From contig NZ_SDHX01000002.1 in assembly GCF_004118375.1 (NCBI RefSeq), positions 62,001-126,000 on the forward strand: a stretch of DNA of 64,000 nt, read 5' to 3'. Origin of the DNA: Oleiharenicola lentus (GTDB lineage: Bacteria; Verrucomicrobiota; Verrucomicrobiia; Opitutales; Opitutaceae). The notes below the pieces were generated by a model. The model worked only from the letters and a program-made list of their open reading frames with translations. It had not been told where the DNA came from and did not search any database. A program made the translations under genes and the position numbers. Of this stretch, positions 1 to 10,114 are shown piece by piece; position 1 is the stretch's first letter; every line of letters begins with the position of its first letter.

Positions 1-598
1 CGGCGCGACGGAAGTCTCCGCTCTGCGAGTCGATGATCTTCAGGCCGGGGTATTTCGCAATGGCATCGCCGAAGGCACGGCGACGTTCGTTGGCCGGCGC
101 GGAGCCCGGAGTGCCTTGCAGTTCGACTATGCTGCCGGTCCCGTTGACTTTCTTGGCCAGCCAGTCGGCGGCCATGCGGCCTTCTTCGTAGAAGTCCGAT
201 CCGATGAAGCAGGCGTAAAGCGACTCATCGGCCGTCTGGATGGTGCGGTCGATCAGCACGACCGGTATGCCCGCACGCTTGGCCTCGCGGAGCACCGGGT
301 CCCAGCCCGTCTCGACGATCGGCGCGAGCACGATGGCGTCAACGCGCTGCGCAATGAAGGAGCGGATGGCGCGGATCTGGTTCTCCTGTTTGCCTTGGCC
401 GTCGGCAAACTTGAAGTCGATGCCTCGTTTGGCCGCCTCGTTCTTCATCGAGTTGGAGTTGGCCGTGCGCCAGGCGCTTTCGGCACCCGTCTGGGCAAAG
501 CCCACTTTCAGGGGCTTGTCGGCGGCGGACAGAACCGAGGCCGTGAGCAGGGCGAACGCGCAGCTGACTGCGCGAAGGAACAAGGAGTGTAGTTTCAT
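1..598 (-). CDS. Sugar ABC transporter substrate-binding protein, YtfQ-like (C-terminus cut by window edge)
   Basis: Open frame from ATG at 598 running off the left edge; about 199 residues are visible. The first ~26 residues are a typical signal peptide (MKLHSLF..., hydrophobic core, cleavage near LSAA), so the product is exported to the periplasm. The mature part reads like the periplasmic sugar-binding fold: KVGFAQTGAESAWR at the first strand, then KQENQIRAIRSFIAQ, DAIVLAPIVETGWDPVL, IPVVLIDRTI and VELQGTPGSAPANERR. This closely follows the E. coli galactofuranose-binding protein YtfQ, including the Trp/Arg of the sugar pocket. The family delivers monosaccharides to an ABC permease, which would lie beyond the window. 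The exact sugar is inferred only from similarity. No Shine-Dalgarno motif precedes the ATG. Confidence 0.85.
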   Translation of the reverse strand, partial: MKLHSLFLRAVSCAFALLTASVLSAADKPLKVGFAQTGAESAWRTANSNSMKNEAAKRGIDFKFADGQGKQENQIRAIRSFIAQRVDAIVLAPIVETGWDPVLREAKRAGIPVVLIDRTIQTADESLYACFIGSDFYEEGRMAADWLAKKVNGTGSIVELQGTPGSAPANERRRAFGDAIAKYPGLKIIDSQSGDFRRA

Positions 599-763
599 GG
601 GGTAAAAGGGCGGTTGAGCTAAGTCTCCGGGACCGAGCCTCGACTGTCAGGCCACAAAACACCCCGAATTTTCGAGGTCAATGCTCCCAGCCGGCTGGTT
701 TCCATGACGGTCAAGGACGCCCACGCGCACCCGGATGTTCCGTCCATCGCGCCGTCCCCAAAG

Positions 764-795
764 AAAAACCCGAACGGGATGCCGTTCGGGTTTTT
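764..795 (-). terminator. Strong rho-independent terminator after tRNA-Asp
   Basis: Perfect 14-bp inverted repeat (764-777 and 782-795) with a 4-nt loop. The arms end in A5 and T5, so it works on both strands. It lies 4 bp past the 3' end of tRNA-Asp on the minus strand, and could also insulate the sugar-binding-protein gene from upstream transcription. Confidence 0.9.
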
Positions 796-799
796 AAAC

Positions 800-876
800 T
801 GGCGGGATGGACGGGACTCGAACCCGCGGCCTTCTGCGTGACAGGCAGACGCTCTAACCAACTGAGCTACCACCCC
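800..876 (-). tRNA. tRNA-Asp (anticodon GTC)
   Basis: The reverse complement folds as a 77-nt cloverleaf. The acceptor GGGGTGG pairs with CCATCCC, the D-loop contains AGCTCAGTTGGTTAGAG, and the anticodon stem TCTGC/GCAGA encloses loop CTGTCAC with anticodon GTC. The T-arm contains GGTTCGAGTCC. The discriminator is G and the CCA end is encoded. It is followed by a strong terminator and preceded by its own promoter-like hexamers, so it may be expressed alone or with ribF readthrough. Confidence 0.97.
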
Positions 877-897
877 AAAACTTGGGAAAGAGGCCGA

Positions 898-925
898 ACC
901 GTAGGTTTGCGGTATACCCTGTCAA
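898..925 (-). promoter_or_regulatory. Putative sigma-70 promoter of tRNA-Asp
   Basis: On the minus strand a consensus -35 TTGACA (925-920) is followed after 16 bp by TACGGT (903-898). The predicted start, near 891, is about 15 nt upstream of the mature tRNA end. It sits in the 63-bp gap between ribF and the tRNA. Confidence 0.5.
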
Positions 926-939
926 GCGTCGTTTGGAAA

Positions 940-1890
940 TTAACTCCCCGCTGATTTGGCGAAGAAGTCCAAGGCCGACCGACGGTCCTTTTCAATCTGC
1001 TTGCGAAGCTCGTCCAAGCTGCCGAACTTGCTCTCGGGCCGGAGGAAATGCAGCCAGTTGACGGTCACTTTGTCGCCATAAGCAAGCGGCGAGGCCTCCA
1101 ACAAATGCACTTCCAGCAACGGCCTGGATGTCTGCGCCACGGTCGGCCTGAGCCCGTAGTTGGCGACCGCCTTAACCGGGCGATTTTGACCGGCCAAAAC
1201 CTCGACCGCATAGACCCCGAAGCGCGGCGGCAATTCGGGCTCCCACGCCACATTCAGGGTCGGGAAGCCGATCGTCCGTCCGAGCTGGCGGCCGCGCTCC
1301 ACCACCCCGTCGGTGAAATAGGTATAGCCGAGCATGGCATTCACGGCGGTAATTTCACCCTTGGTGAGCAGTTCGCGGATGCGCGAGCTGCTGATGGCGG
1401 CACCATTGTGATTGAGCCTCGGGGCGCTGAAAACCGACAGACCAACTTTTTGCGCCTCCGCCACGAGCAGGGCGACATCACCCGTGCGACCGCGTCCGAA
1501 GCGCCAATTTTCGCCGACGTAGATGGCCGCCAAATTCGGCAAATGATTCCGCAGATGCGGCACAAACTCATCCGCGGATACGGCTGAGTAGGCCGGGGTG
1601 AAGGGGTGCTCAATGAGCACATCCACGCCCAGCCGAGCCAGCACGGTCCGCTTCATCGCCGGCGGCATGAGCAGGCGCGTGGGGCTTTCGGGCCGCAGCA
1701 ACACACTGGGATGCGGCGAGAACGTCAGCACGCCGGCCAGTCCGCCGCACCGCCGCGCCGAATGGATCGCCGCTTCAATCACAGATTGATGGCCGAGGTG
1801 GAGCCCGTCAAAAATACCGATGGCCAGATGCAGGGGCTTGGCCGGCAGGTGCGCCGCCTCCAAGCCGTCACACTGGAGCAAGCCGCTCAC
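940..1890 (-). CDS. ribF: Bifunctional riboflavin kinase / FAD synthetase RibF
   Basis: 316-residue cytoplasmic enzyme that phosphorylates riboflavin to FMN and adenylates FMN to FAD. The N-terminal half is the nucleotidyltransferase domain, with [13 protein letters not shown] as the HxGH-type ATP site and [10 protein letters not shown]. The C-terminal half is the flavokinase domain, with [10 protein letters not shown] and the conserved NYGLRPTV segment. I chose the GTG at 1890 because it forms a GTGA overlap with the truB stop codon; a longer reading would invade truB and has no family similarity. It is the last protein gene of the nusA operon. The truB-ribF order is common in bacteria. Coupled translation from truB is likely. 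Confidence 0.95.
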   Translation of the reverse strand: MSGLLQCDGLEAAHLPAKPLHLAIGIFDGLHLGHQSVIEAAIHSARRCGGLAGVLTFSPHPSVLLRPESPTRLLMPPAMKRTVLARLGVDVLIEHPFTPAYSAVSADEFVPHLRNHLPNLAAIYVGENWRFGRGRTGDVALLVAEAQKVGLSVFSAPRLNHNGAAISSSRIRELLTKGEITAVNAMLGYTYFTDGVVERGRQLGRTIGFPTLNVAWEPELPPRFGVYAVEVLAGQNRPVKAVANYGLRPTVAQTSRPLLEVHLLEASPLAYGDKVTVNWLHFLRPESKFGSLDELRKQIEKDRRSALDFFAKSAGS

Positions 1891-2615
1891 TGGGCCACGC
1901 GCGGCGCCGCTTCGTAAACGGGAATCAGCCGCTTTTCTATCTCCGGCAAAGGCAAAGCCTCGATCTCGTCGAGCGTCAGGCACTGGGCGATGCCGAACTT
2001 GCCGCTCGCCGTGCGCCGCAGCGCCGAGAGGTGCGCGCCGCAACCGAGCTTCTGGCCGAGATCGTGGGCGACGGTGCGCACGTAGGTGCCCTTGGTGCAG
2101 AGCAGGCGGAAGGTCAGTTTGGGCGGGGTGAATGTGAGCAGCTCGAACGCCATCACGCGGATGAAGCGCGGCTCGCGTTCGATCTCCTCGCCCTTGCGCG
2201 CCATTTTGTAGAGCGGCACGCCGTCGACCTTGATGGCCGAATGCATGGGCGGAATCTGGTATTGGTCGCCGAGAAATCCCTTCATGACCTCGCGGACCTG
2301 CGCCTCGGTGAGCGGCGGCACGGGCACCGTGGTCAGGACCTCGCCCTCGGCGTCCTGCGAATCAGTGACCACCCCGAACGTGGCCTCGCCCTCGTAAGCC
2401 TTGTCCACGCTCATCAGGTATTGCGAGATGCGCGTGGCCTTGCCGATGAGCATGATCAGCACGCCGGTCGCCATGGGATCAAGCGTGCCGGCATGCCCGA
2501 TTTTCTTCATCGAGAGCTTGCGCCGCAGCCGATAAACGACGTCGTGCGAGGTCAGCCCCTGCGGCTTGTCCACGAGGAGAACGCCCTCCATTTCCTTGAC
2601 GGGAGCGAAGCTCAT
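1887..2615 (-). CDS. truB: tRNA pseudouridine(55) synthase TruB
   Basis: 242 residues. Makes pseudouridine 55 in the T-loop of tRNAs. The catalytic motif [14 protein letters not shown] is present, with the nucleophilic aspartate at about residue 46, preceded by the family start [30 protein letters not shown] and the motif around [14 protein letters not shown] also match. The length is that of the short TruB form without a large PUA extension. The start ATG at 2615 overlaps the nrnA stop as ATGA, and the 3' end overlaps ribF as GTGA, so three genes are translationally linked. Confidence 0.96.
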   Translation of the reverse strand: MSFAPVKEMEGVLLVDKPQGLTSHDVVYRLRRKLSMKKIGHAGTLDPMATGVLIMLIGKATRISQYLMSVDKAYEGEATFGVVTDSQDAEGEVLTTVPVPPLTEAQVREVMKGFLGDQYQIPPMHSAIKVDGVPLYKMARKGEEIEREPRFIRVMAFELLTFTPPKLTFRLLCTKGTYVRTVAHDLGQKLGCGAHLSALRRTASGKFGIAQCLTLDEIEALPLPEIEKRLIPVYEAAPRVAQ

Positions 2616-3610
2616 TGCAGGGCGGCGTCCACCTCGTTGAGGCGCTGGGTGAGGGCGGCGATGAGGCGCGGATAAAATTCGGCGAGCGAGCCGGGCCAGT
2701 TGAGTCCGGCGGCGTTGGCGTGACCGCCCCCGCCGAACTGGGCTGCAATGGTGTCCATGCGATAAACGCTCTGCATGCCGCGGAGGCTGGCCTTGATCGT
2801 GCCCGTGCGCTCCTCGATAAGCACGCCGATCTCCACGCCCTCGATGCTGCGGGCGTAGTCTACCAAACCTTCGGTGTCCTCCACGCTGGCGCCAATGCTG
2901 TCGAAAATGCCCTGCGGCAGCACCCCGATGCAGACCCGGCCGCCACACTCCATCTTCAACGAGCCGAGGAAATGCTGCAGCAGCTTGAGTTTGCCGAAGG
3001 ATTCGCGTTCATAGAGCTCGGCCCCGGCCAGCGCCGGGTCGGCTCCCCGGGCGACGAGCTCGGCGCAAAGCCGGAAAACCCGCTCGGAGGTCGAGGCAAA
3101 CCTGAATTGGCCGGTGTCGGTCATGATGCCGGTGTAGAGCGCCTGGGCGGTTACCCGGTCGATCTCCAGATCGGCATCGAGAAAAAGTCCCGTGAGCACC
3201 TCAGCGGTGGCGGAGGAAGCGGTGTCCACAAAATCAAAGCGGGCAAATCCTTGGTTTGAAATGTGGTGGTCAAAGCAGGCGATCGGCGCGGGGTACATCT
3301 CGCGGACTTTATCCCCCGCCCGGCCATGGTCGGCGCAGTCGGTAAAAACCGCCAAGCGACCCTGCGGAGCGATTTCATCCCGCATGAAAAAGGGCGTATC
3401 ACCCACCAGAAACTTGATGCGCCGCGGCACCTTGTCGGGATTCACGCACACGGCGTCGACCCCGTTGGTCCGCAAGACCCGGCAGACCGCCACCTGCGAG
3501 CCGATACAATCCGCATCCGGACGCTGGTGCCCGATCACGGTCACCTGCTTGCCCCGCAGTTCGGAGACCAGCACGGCGAACCGGGCGGCGAATCGCGGGT
3601 AATGGATCAC
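2612..3610 (-). CDS. nrnA: DHH/DHHA1 phosphoesterase, NrnA-like nanoRNase / pAp phosphatase
   Basis: 332 residues. The DHH domain has [12 protein letters not shown] (residues 27-38), a conserved TDCADHG region and DHH at 114-116, all expected Mn2+ ligands. The C-terminal DHHA1 domain ends with [10 protein letters not shown], which binds substrate. NrnA enzymes degrade 2-5 nt RNAs and dephosphorylate 3'-phosphoadenosine 5'-phosphate. The gene sits between rbfA and truB, the position seen in Firmicutes and several other phyla, which supports this subfamily over RecJ or GdpP. Start is GTG, overlapping the rbfA stop as GTGA. Exact substrate preference cannot be read from sequence. Confidence 0.88.
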   Translation of the reverse strand: MIHYPRFAARFAVLVSELRGKQVTVIGHQRPDADCIGSQVAVCRVLRTNGVDAVCVNPDKVPRRIKFLVGDTPFFMRDEIAPQGRLAVFTDCADHGRAGDKVREMYPAPIACFDHHISNQGFARFDFVDTASSATAEVLTGLFLDADLEIDRVTAQALYTGIMTDTGQFRFASTSERVFRLCAELVARGADPALAGAELYERESFGKLKLLQHFLGSLKMECGGRVCIGVLPQGIFDSIGASVEDTEGLVDYARSIEGVEIGVLIEERTGTIKASLRGMQSVYRMDTIAAQFGGGGHANAAGLNWPGSLAEFYPRLIAALTQRLNEVDAALQ

Positions 3611-3957
3611 GGCTGCTTCTCCTTGCGATCAATCTCCGACAGCAGCTGCTCGATGCGCAGCGCCCGGGGGGCGGCGTTATCGTGGACGAAAGTCAGCAAC
3701 GGCACGTGCCGCATGACAACGGACTTGGCGACCATCTCACGGATCTCGCGCAGCTTGCCGCGCAACCACTTGCCCTTGCGCTCGGCCTCCGCCTCATCAC
3801 CCGCCACGGCGTAGTAAACCTTCGCCTCGCGCAGATCGCCCGTCACATCGACACCGGTGATGGTGACGGCCACGGACTCGCTGGTGTAGCGCTTGCGCAG
3901 GTAGGCGCTGATTTCGCGCTTCATCAGCTCATTGACGCGGAGGAGTCGGTTGCTCAT
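3607..3957 (-). CDS. rbfA: 30S ribosome-binding factor RbfA
   Basis: 116 residues, normal length. Small KH-type protein that binds immature 30S subunits and helps 16S 5'-end processing and cold adaptation. Family signatures include the N-terminal RVNELMKREISAYL helix, TITGVDVTGDLREAKVYY strands and the helix ending in LRGKLREIREMVAKS, followed by RHVPLLTFVHD. I start at ATG 3957 (MSNRLLRV); an in-frame extension further upstream overlaps infB and is not RbfA-like. Gap to infB is 43 bp; the 3' end overlaps nrnA by 4 nt. Confidence 0.95.
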   Translation of the reverse strand: MSNRLLRVNELMKREISAYLRKRYTSESVAVTITGVDVTGDLREAKVYYAVAGDEAEAERKGKWLRGKLREIREMVAKSVVMRHVPLLTFVHDNAAPRALRIEQLLSEIDRKEKQP

Positions 3958-4000
3958 GGCGGAACGGAATGGAACCGTGGCCCAGGAAGTCAGGGAGGAA

Positions 4001-6460
4001 TCAGAGCGAAGCCCTGACCTTTTGGATCTCGTAACACTCGATGCGATCGCCCGGCTGATAGCCGTCGTAGCCGTCGAGGCGAATACCGCATTCGAGTCCG
4101 GCGCGGACCTCGTTGGCATCGTCCTTGAAGCGGCGGAGCGTGCCGACCTTGCCTTCGAACATGATTTCCTTGCCGCGACGAACGCGCGCGGTGATACCAC
4201 GGTTGACCTTGCCCTCGGTGACAAGGCAGCCGGCGACAAAACCCTTGGCGACGGGGAAGACCTGACGGACCTCGGCACCACCGAGCTTGTTCTCCTTAAG
4301 ATCCGGTTCGAGCAGATCGGCCATCATCTCGCGCACACGATCCCCGAGTTCGTAGATGATCTCGAAGCTTTCAATGGTGACACCGTGGTGCTTGGCCAAG
4401 GCGGTCACGCCGTTTTCCTGCTTGGTGTTGAAGCCAATGATAGTCGCCTTGGAGGGCGCGGCCATCAGCACGTCATTCTTGGTAATGATGCCGACTTCGG
4501 CGGACACAACCTCCAGCGAAACCTTGGCGCTCTTGATGCCTTCGAGCACATTGCGCACAGCCTCCACGGAGCCGTAAACATCCGACTTGAGGACGACCTT
4601 GAGCGTCTTGGCCTGCACGGCCGCGATGTTGGCGAACAGTGCATCGAGCGAGGTATCCTTCGGCGCCGCAGCAGCGGAGACAGCCTCCTTTTTCTGGCGG
4701 TGCTCCTCTTCCTCGGCCAGATTTTCAGCCTCGCGAGCATTCTTCACGGCCATGAACTTGGAGCCGGAGTCAGGCGAACTGGACCAGCCGATGACGCGAA
4801 CGGGCATCGACGGCGGGGCTTCCTTTATGTTCTGGCCCTTGTCGTCAAACATCGCACGGACCTTGGCCCAATGCGGACCGCAGACGATGGCATCGCCCAC
4901 GCGAAGCGTGCCGCGTTGGACGATGACCGTGGCCAGCGGCCCGCGACCAACATCCACCTCGGACTCCACGACCACGCCACTGGCTTCCGCCTTGGGGTTG
5001 GCCTTGAGTTCGAGCACGTCAGCCTGCAGGAGGATCATTTCGAGCAGTTCGGTGATGCCCTGCCCCTTGATGGCGGCTACCGGCACCGTGACAATCTCGC
5101 CGCCCCAGTCTTCGGGTGTGATTTGGCGTTCCTGCATCTGCTGCTTAACGCGATCAAGGTTGGCGCCCTTCACATCCATCTTGTTGACGGCGACCATAAG
5201 CGCGACCTTGGCGTCCTGGGCGTGCTTCAGCGCTTCATCGGTCTGCGGCATGAAGCCGTCGTCCGCCGCGACCACGAGCACCGCGATGTCGGTGACCGAG
5301 GCGCCGCGGGCGCGCATCTTGGTGAAAGCCGCGTGACCGGGGGTGTCGAGAAAGGTGATCTTTCGATTGTTGTGCTCGATCTGATATGCGCCGATGTGCT
5401 GCGTGATGCCACCGGCCTCGCCGGCGGCAACATTGGCCTTGCGGATGGCATCGAGCAACGAGGTCTTGCCGTGGTCCACGTGCCCCATGATGACGACAAC
5501 GGGAGGACGCGGAGCGAGATTCTTGAGGTCTTCCTCGCGGGCTTTTTCCTCCTTGGTCTGTTTGACCTTTTCGGGAGTGGGGGCCGGCGCCTGCGTCTCG
5601 CCACGGTGCTTGATGTCGAGCAGGAAGCCGTGTTTCTCGGCCAGCTTGTTGGCCACGGCCTCGTCGATGGATTGGTTCATCGACGCAAAGATGCTCATCT
5701 CCATCAGCTCAGAGATCAGCTTGAAGGGCTTGAGCCCCAGCGCGACGGCGAAGTCACGAACGATGATCGGCGGCTTGAGATGGATGATTTTGACGCCACC
5801 CTCTTCGGTAACCGTCATCGAACTGGCAGCCGGCGCGGTCGGAGAAGGCTGAACAAAAGAAGTGGGCTTCGCCCCGGGAGACGGCGGCGGAACGAACGGA
5901 CGAGCAGCGGGGACCGGAGGGGGTGCGACCGGAGCTTTGGCCATCGGGGCCGGCGCAACCGGTGGACGCATCATCGGGGCGGGGGCGGGCTTGGCAACCT
6001 GAGCGGGCGCGGGCGCGAACCGGGGAGCGCTGACCGGGGGCGGAGGCAGCGGAGCGGACTTCACCATGGGGGCAGGTGCCGGCATCGGCTTCGGCACCAC
6101 GACCGGCGGAGCCGAGACCACGGTGGCACTGGCCGCAGCTCGAGCCGCGGCGGCGGCCTTAGCCGCCTCGTCCTTCTCGCGCTGGATGTCCTGCGCAGAT
6201 TTGACGAAAACGCCGGCCGGCAATTTCACCCTGGCCGGTTCCACGACAGCGGCGGGCGCGGCGGGCTCCGGAGTCACTTCGACGGGAGCCGGCTCGGGCT
6301 TGGCGAACTGCTTCGCGATCTCGTCGTAGTAGATTTTGCTGACCGTGCTTGAAACCGACTTGGTGTCCGCTGCGACAAAGCCCTGCTGCTTGAGCCAGGA
6401 AAGCATCTCCTTGGGCTCAATGTTGTATTGCTTGGCGATCTCGTGGATACGGGCACTCAT
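4001..6460 (-). CDS. infB: Translation initiation factor IF-2
   Basis: 819 residues. GTPase that places initiator tRNA on the 30S subunit. The N-terminal IF2_N helix motif ([20 protein letters not shown]) is followed by a long Pro/Ala/Val-rich linker (about residues 60-215), typical of high-GC bacteria. A second IF2_N module then precedes the G domain. [13 protein letters not shown] (G1, near residue 325), DTPGHAAF (G3) and NKMDV (G4) are intact, and domains II-IV follow to a canonical C-terminus. It is second gene of the nusA operon, 48 bp after nusA. The repetitive linker produces long open frames on the other strand that are not genes. Confidence 0.98.
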   Translation of the reverse strand: MSARIHEIAKQYNIEPKEMLSWLKQQGFVAADTKSVSSTVSKIYYDEIAKQFAKPEPAPVEVTPEPAAPAAVVEPARVKLPAGVFVKSAQDIQREKDEAAKAAAAARAAASATVVSAPPVVVPKPMPAPAPMVKSAPLPPPPVSAPRFAPAPAQVAKPAPAPMMRPPVAPAPMAKAPVAPPPVPAARPFVPPPSPGAKPTSFVQPSPTAPAASSMTVTEEGGVKIIHLKPPIIVRDFAVALGLKPFKLISELMEMSIFASMNQSIDEAVANKLAEKHGFLLDIKHRGETQAPAPTPEKVKQTKEEKAREEDLKNLAPRPPVVVIMGHVDHGKTSLLDAIRKANVAAGEAGGITQHIGAYQIEHNNRKITFLDTPGHAAFTKMRARGASVTDIAVLVVAADDGFMPQTDEALKHAQDAKVALMVAVNKMDVKGANLDRVKQQMQERQITPEDWGGEIVTVPVAAIKGQGITELLEMILLQADVLELKANPKAEASGVVVESEVDVGRGPLATVIVQRGTLRVGDAIVCGPHWAKVRAMFDDKGQNIKEAPPSMPVRVIGWSSSPDSGSKFMAVKNAREAENLAEEEEHRQKKEAVSAAAAPKDTSLDALFANIAAVQAKTLKVVLKSDVYGSVEAVRNVLEGIKSAKVSLEVVSAEVGIITKNDVLMAAPSKATIIGFNTKQENGVTALAKHHGVTIESFEIIYELGDRVREMMADLLEPDLKENKLGGAEVRQVFPVAKGFVAGCLVTEGKVNRGITARVRRGKEIMFEGKVGTLRRFKDDANEVRAGLECGIRLDGYDGYQPGDRIECYEIQKVRASL

Positions 6461-6508
6461 TCAGGGTTGGTCGCGTGGGTCGGTTGGAGGGTTTGACTTG
6501 GTGTTGTT

Positions 6509-7735
6509 TCAGCTGCCGGAAACCTTGGCAAAAATGCCGGCGGCTTCCTGTTCATTAAAGCCCATGCCGACAAGATCGCCGGCCTCGACGCCTTCGAAGG
6601 CGGCGGGAGAATTGATGCCATTGGCCACGAGACGCTCGGCGATGGAGTTCTCGAAACCAAAGGTGCTGACGAGCAACCCGATGGCCTGCGCGCGCGGATC
6701 CGCGGCGGTGGTCTTGAACTCCTCGATGTCGAGCCGCCAGCCCACAAGACGGGAGGTCAGTCGGGCATTCTGGCCCTTGCGGCCGATGGCGACGGCGAGG
6801 TCGTCGTTCACCACGCGCACGAGGATGCGCTTGTTTTTCTCGTCGAGGTGGATTTCACGCGGGACGGCCGGCTTGAGCGCCTCGATGAGCATTTCCTTCG
6901 TGTCAGCGTGATAGGGAATGATGTCGATCTTCTCGCCGCCGAGTTCGCGCACGATGCTCTTCACCCGGGCGCCACGGGCGCCCACGCACGCACCCACCGG
7001 GTCCACTTTGGCGTCGGTGCTGGTCACGGCAATCTTGGTGCGATAGCCGGGCTCGCGCGCGAAAGCCTCAATTTTGACGGTGCCGTCGGCGATCTCAGTG
7101 ACCTCGAGTTCAAACAAGCGGCGAACAAATTTCGGACTCGCGCGGCTGAGGATGATTTCGGGGCCACGGCTGCTGTTCTCAATCTCCAGCAGGAGACAGC
7201 GGATGCGTTCGCCGGGGGCATACTCCTCACCGGGAACCTGTTCCTTGCCGGGCATGATGGCCTCGGCCTTGCCGAGGTCGATGTAGAGATCGTTGCGCTC
7301 CCGGCGGCGGACGGTGCCGCTCACGATGTCGCCCACGGAGTCCTTGAAGTCGTCATAAATGCGCTCTTTCTCAAAGGCGCGAAGACGCTGCATGATGGCC
7401 TGACGGGCGGTCTGGGCTGCAATGCGGCCAAGATAGGAAGGATCGATTTCCTTCTCGATGGTGTCGCCAACGATCACCCCGGCCTTGAAGACCTGGGCTT
7501 TCTCCACATGGATCTGGAGCTTGGGATCCGAAACGGAGTCCACAACCTTGAGCAGGGACCAAGCCTTGAGCTGGCCGTTCTTGGGATTGATCTCGATCTT
7601 CAGCTCCTGGCCGGAATTCACGCCTTTCAGGGCGGCCGTCTTGATCGCATTGACGATCGTGGAGATCATGTCGGCACGGGGAATGCCTTTCTCCTTCTCC
7701 ATGTATTCGAGGACGGACAGGATTTCGCTGCTCAT
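6509..7735 (-). CDS. nusA: Transcription termination/antitermination factor NusA
   Basis: 408 residues. Binds RNA polymerase, promoting pausing, intrinsic termination and antitermination. Order seen: N-terminal polymerase-binding domain, an S1 domain (around [24 protein letters not shown]), two KH domains (including [21 protein letters not shown] and [13 protein letters not shown]), and a short helix-hairpin-helix tail. The acidic repeats of the gammaproteobacterial protein are absent. No rimP precedes it, although rimP-nusA-infB is the usual order. The operon begins here: upstream is a promoter-like sequence and a leader hairpin that could act as an attenuator. Confidence 0.97.
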   Translation of the reverse strand: MSSEILSVLEYMEKEKGIPRADMISTIVNAIKTAALKGVNSGQELKIEINPKNGQLKAWSLLKVVDSVSDPKLQIHVEKAQVFKAGVIVGDTIEKEIDPSYLGRIAAQTARQAIMQRLRAFEKERIYDDFKDSVGDIVSGTVRRRERNDLYIDLGKAEAIMPGKEQVPGEEYAPGERIRCLLLEIENSSRGPEIILSRASPKFVRRLFELEVTEIADGTVKIEAFAREPGYRTKIAVTSTDAKVDPVGACVGARGARVKSIVRELGGEKIDIIPYHADTKEMLIEALKPAVPREIHLDEKNKRILVRVVNDDLAVAIGRKGQNARLTSRLVGWRLDIEEFKTTAADPRAQAIGLLVSTFGFENSIAERLVANGINSPAAFEGVEAGDLVGMGFNEQEAAGIFAKVSGS

Positions 7736-7755
7736 GATGTGTTTGGATTAATGGG

Positions 7756-7796
7756 AAAAAAAAAGCGGACCCGAGGGCCCACTTTTCGGAAAGTGA
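7756..7796 (-). promoter_or_regulatory. Leader terminator/anti-terminator hairpins upstream of nusA
   Basis: Minus-strand arm AAAAGTGGGCCC (7786-7775) pairs with GGGTCCGCTTTT (7772-7761), with two G-T pairs, and is followed by a run of T residues. This is an intrinsic terminator 20-50 nt before the nusA ATG. Just upstream, CACTTT (7795-7790) can pair with AAAGTG (7785-7780), using the same bases as the left arm of the terminator. The two helices are therefore mutually exclusive, as in an attenuator. The T-run could also simply end the upstream DUF2851 transcript. Confidence 0.6.
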
Positions 7797-7814
7797 ACTA
7801 GTTGTAGGGGGTGA

Positions 7815-7844
7815 AAACTACCCAACCGCGCAAACTCTTGTCAA
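7815..7844 (-). promoter_or_regulatory. Putative promoter of the nusA operon
   Basis: Minus strand: consensus TTGACA (7844-7839), 18-bp spacer, TAGTTT (7820-7815). The expected transcript start is near 7807, so the leader would contain the hairpin pair before nusA. Confidence 0.45.
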
Positions 7845-7866
7845 GCCCCGGCAAGGGGTTTGCCAG

Positions 7867-9072
7867 TCAGCCACTTGCAAGAGCATCGCGATCGAGAATC
7901 CAACCGAGCAAACCTTGGGCCCAACCGTGACATCGCGGACCGGCATCCGCTCCCGCGAGCCCGAGGGCGACAAGCCCTTGTCGGACCTCCGCCGGCACAT
8001 CCCCGACAAACCAATTGAACCAGAGCGGCCAAAAGTCGCTCTCGGCCCTGGCCGCCAGCAATGGCAGCAAGCCATCGCATACCAGATTGTCCAACCGGGT
8101 GCCCCCCACGGCCTGACCCATCAGTTCCATGGCTATTCGCTCCCGGCAGCGGGCGAGTCCAAGCTTTTTGCGGCACTCGCCCACCCCCGCCAATGCAGAA
8201 AACGGGGCTGGATCCGCAAACCCACTGATCAAGCGCTGCGGCCAATCTGGCACCTGCCCGGTCCATGCGGCATATTGCCGCAGGCGCCGCAGCGGATGGT
8301 TGGCCGGACGAACACCTTGGGTCTGCCAAGCATCGGGTGTCTCGGCATAAATTTGCTCAGCCGTGAGACCGTGCCGCCAGACCGACAACGGGTGGCGGGT
8401 CGCAACCGAAAGCATGGGCGCCCGATTCTGGCGGTAGCCAAGAATTTCGAGCGCGGCGTGATGCGCGGCCTCACTCCAGCCGAGTTTGGCCATACGCACG
8501 GAAACAAAGTGCACCTTTTGTTGCCAACGTCCGCGCGCCCGCTTGAGCAAATGTCCGCGCAGTTCCTTCGCCGGCAACTCTGCCAGTTCGGCCAGTTTTT
8601 CTGCGGCATCGCGCGCCGTGAGATTTTCCAAGGCGTCATCTGATGCGTATTCCTCCAGTCCGCGGTTGAGCAGCGGCAACAACACCAGCGTGGGCAAGGG
8701 TTCACCGCGCCGCGACCGAGCGACAGTCTGGTTATCGGCTGGCGGAAACATCACCACGTGCAGGCGCACGTTGTCGTATGCCGGATCGCCATCATGGCCG
8801 TGAGCCCGCCAGTCGCCTGCCCGAAAATGAACTTCCACGTCTCCCGTTAGCTCGCTGCCGTCGATGCGTAGCCGGGCCCCGCGAAAATCCGGACCTGCGA
8901 GTAGATTCCACGCACCGGCTCTCAGGATGGACAAAGTCCTCCCATCGATCAGCCGCAGATCATGGGTCGCGAAGTCCTGCCGCAACCAGATTTTCTGCAC
9001 GACTCGCTCGGCCAGGGTAAAAGGCCCATAGAGCCCCTGCATTTCGTGAACTTGGTCGGAGGTGGTGGCCAT
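7867..9072 (-). CDS. DUF2851 family protein
   Basis: 401 residues from ATG 9072. It matches the DUF2851 family in pattern: an N-terminal [19 protein letters not shown] block, then [42 protein letters not shown] and [12 protein letters not shown]. The C-terminal part has repeated helical segments and [22 protein letters not shown]. No signal peptide or membrane segment is evident. The biochemical function of the family is not established. An upstream ATG at 9123 is in frame and would add 17 residues without family similarity. Ends about 130 bp before nusA on the same strand. Confidence 0.8.
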   Translation of the reverse strand: MATTSDQVHEMQGLYGPFTLAERVVQKIWLRQDFATHDLRLIDGRTLSILRAGAWNLLAGPDFRGARLRIDGSELTGDVEVHFRAGDWRAHGHDGDPAYDNVRLHVVMFPPADNQTVARSRRGEPLPTLVLLPLLNRGLEEYASDDALENLTARDAAEKLAELAELPAKELRGHLLKRARGRWQQKVHFVSVRMAKLGWSEAAHHAALEILGYRQNRAPMLSVATRHPLSVWRHGLTAEQIYAETPDAWQTQGVRPANHPLRRLRQYAAWTGQVPDWPQRLISGFADPAPFSALAGVGECRKKLGLARCRERIAMELMGQAVGGTRLDNLVCDGLLPLLAARAESDFWPLWFNWFVGDVPAEVRQGLVALGLAGADAGPRCHGWAQGLLGWILDRDALASG

Positions 9073-9176
9073 GGTGCTTTTGCATGCCGCATGGCCCTGC
9101 GACGAAGTTTGCGGACTCGACACAGCGGTAAATTTGCCAAGGCTGCGAGTCGAAACTGTTCGCCTGAAACGACTCC

Positions 9177-9264
9177 GGAAGGGTGGCAGAGTGGTCTATT
9201 GCGGCGGTCTTGAAAACCGCTGAACCGCAAGGTTCCGGGGGTTCGAATCCCTCCCCTTCCGCCA
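9177..9264 (+). tRNA. tRNA-Ser (anticodon TGA)
   Basis: 88-nt class II tRNA with encoded CCA. Acceptor GGAAGGG pairs with CCCTTCC, and the anticodon stem GCGGT/ACCGC encloses CTTGAAA with anticodon TGA. There is a long variable arm (AACCGCAAGGTT) and the T-loop GGTTCGAATCC; discriminator G. It is divergent from the DUF2851 gene and convergent with the zinc peptidase gene. Confidence 0.97.
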
Positions 9265-9294
9265 AACAAAAACGCCAGCCCGAAGGCTGGCGTT
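9265..9294 (-). terminator. Terminator between tRNA-Ser and the zinc peptidase gene
   Basis: Perfect 10-bp stem AACGCCAGCC/GGCTGGCGTT (9271-9280, 9285-9294) with loop CGAA. A T-rich tail follows only on the minus strand, so it chiefly ends the peptidase transcript. The hairpin may also end tRNA-Ser transcription. Confidence 0.8.
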
Positions 9295-9317
9295 GAGACA
9301 CCCAGTAGAGCCCCGGA

Positions 9318-10010
9318 TCATTCCTCGCGCCGGCTGCCCAACAGCATGAGCAAAATGTGCAGCAAGCTGCCGAGGGAGGCCACAAAGGCGGCCACGTAGG
9401 TCAACGCGGCGGCATCAAGCGTCTCTCTCACACCGGGCATCTCATCGCGATCGAGGATGCCGAGGTTCACGAGCTGCGCCTTGGCGCGGTTGCTGGCGTC
9501 GAACTCCACCGGCAGGGTGACCAGCTGGAAGAAACAGATGACCGTGAGCGCCACGGCGCCCAGCATGAGAAACATGCCACCGAGCTTGGAGGCGCCGAGC
9601 AGAATGCCGGCAATAATCAGAAACTGCGAAGCACCGGCCGAAATCTGCGTGGCGGGCACGAGCACCTGACGAACCTTCATCATCGAGTAGCCTACCTTGT
9701 GCTGAATGGCGTGGCCGGCCTCGTGGGCGGCAACACCAAGCGCGGCGAGACTGGTACCGTGGTAGTTGTGCTCGGACAGCGCCAGGCGTTTGTTCATGGG
9801 ATCGTAGTGATCGGTCAGCTGTCCGGGCACCTGCACAATTTCCACGTCGTGAATGCCCGCGCTTTGCATCACGGCAGCGGCGGCCTCTCGGCCGGTGATC
9901 CGTCCACGCGATGGAAGACGGACGTTTTTGTTATAGGCGCTGGACACGCGGAACTGCGCATACAGGCCGAACAGCATGGGTATGGCGATGAGTAGGATCC
10001 AGAGCATCAT
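9318..10010 (-). CDS. YugP-type zinc-dependent membrane metallopeptidase
   Basis: 230 residues. The zinc motif HEAGH (in [17 protein letters not shown]) lies in the middle. Hydrophobic segments are at residues 2-17, around 125-160 (with a break) and at the C-terminus. The region after [18 protein letters not shown] and the [14 protein letters not shown] segment match the Zn_peptidase_2 (YugP) family, small membrane proteases of unknown physiological substrate. Two in-frame ATGs (10010 and 10007) begin the gene; the first is used. It is a single gene, with a terminator at its 3' end and about 100 bp upstream to prlC. Confidence 0.85.
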   Translation of the reverse strand: MMLWILLIAIPMLFGLYAQFRVSSAYNKNVRLPSRGRITGREAAAAVMQSAGIHDVEIVQVPGQLTDHYDPMNKRLALSEHNYHGTSLAALGVAAHEAGHAIQHKVGYSMMKVRQVLVPATQISAGASQFLIIAGILLGASKLGGMFLMLGAVALTVICFFQLVTLPVEFDASNRAKAQLVNLGILDRDEMPGVRETLDAAALTYVAAFVASLGSLLHILLMLLGSRREE

Positions 10011-10114
10011 GGTTTAAATGGGTTTATGGGCGGAATAGATTATCATCGAGGAGCCGATTTCCAGTGAAATCGACCCCGTTGGAAAACGGCGGGATCCGTT
10101 GTAATCGCTGCCAC

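Noticed and set aside
619-873. Open frame across tRNA-Asp (MVAQLVRASACHAEGRGF...)
   Set aside because: It is the translation of the tRNA gene and its terminator; such frames are a known artefact around tRNAs.
3932-6352. 806-residue open frame opposite infB
   Set aside because: High-GC mirror frame of a conserved gene; composition rich in Gly/Arg/Asp without domains, no independent start signals.
8949-9269. Open frame across tRNA-Ser ([17 protein letters not shown]...)
   Set aside because: Antisense reading of the tRNA; a familiar spurious protein pattern.
10085-10100. Weak hairpin AACGG/CCGTT after prlC
   Set aside because: Only 5 bp with a short T-tract; too weak to call as terminator.
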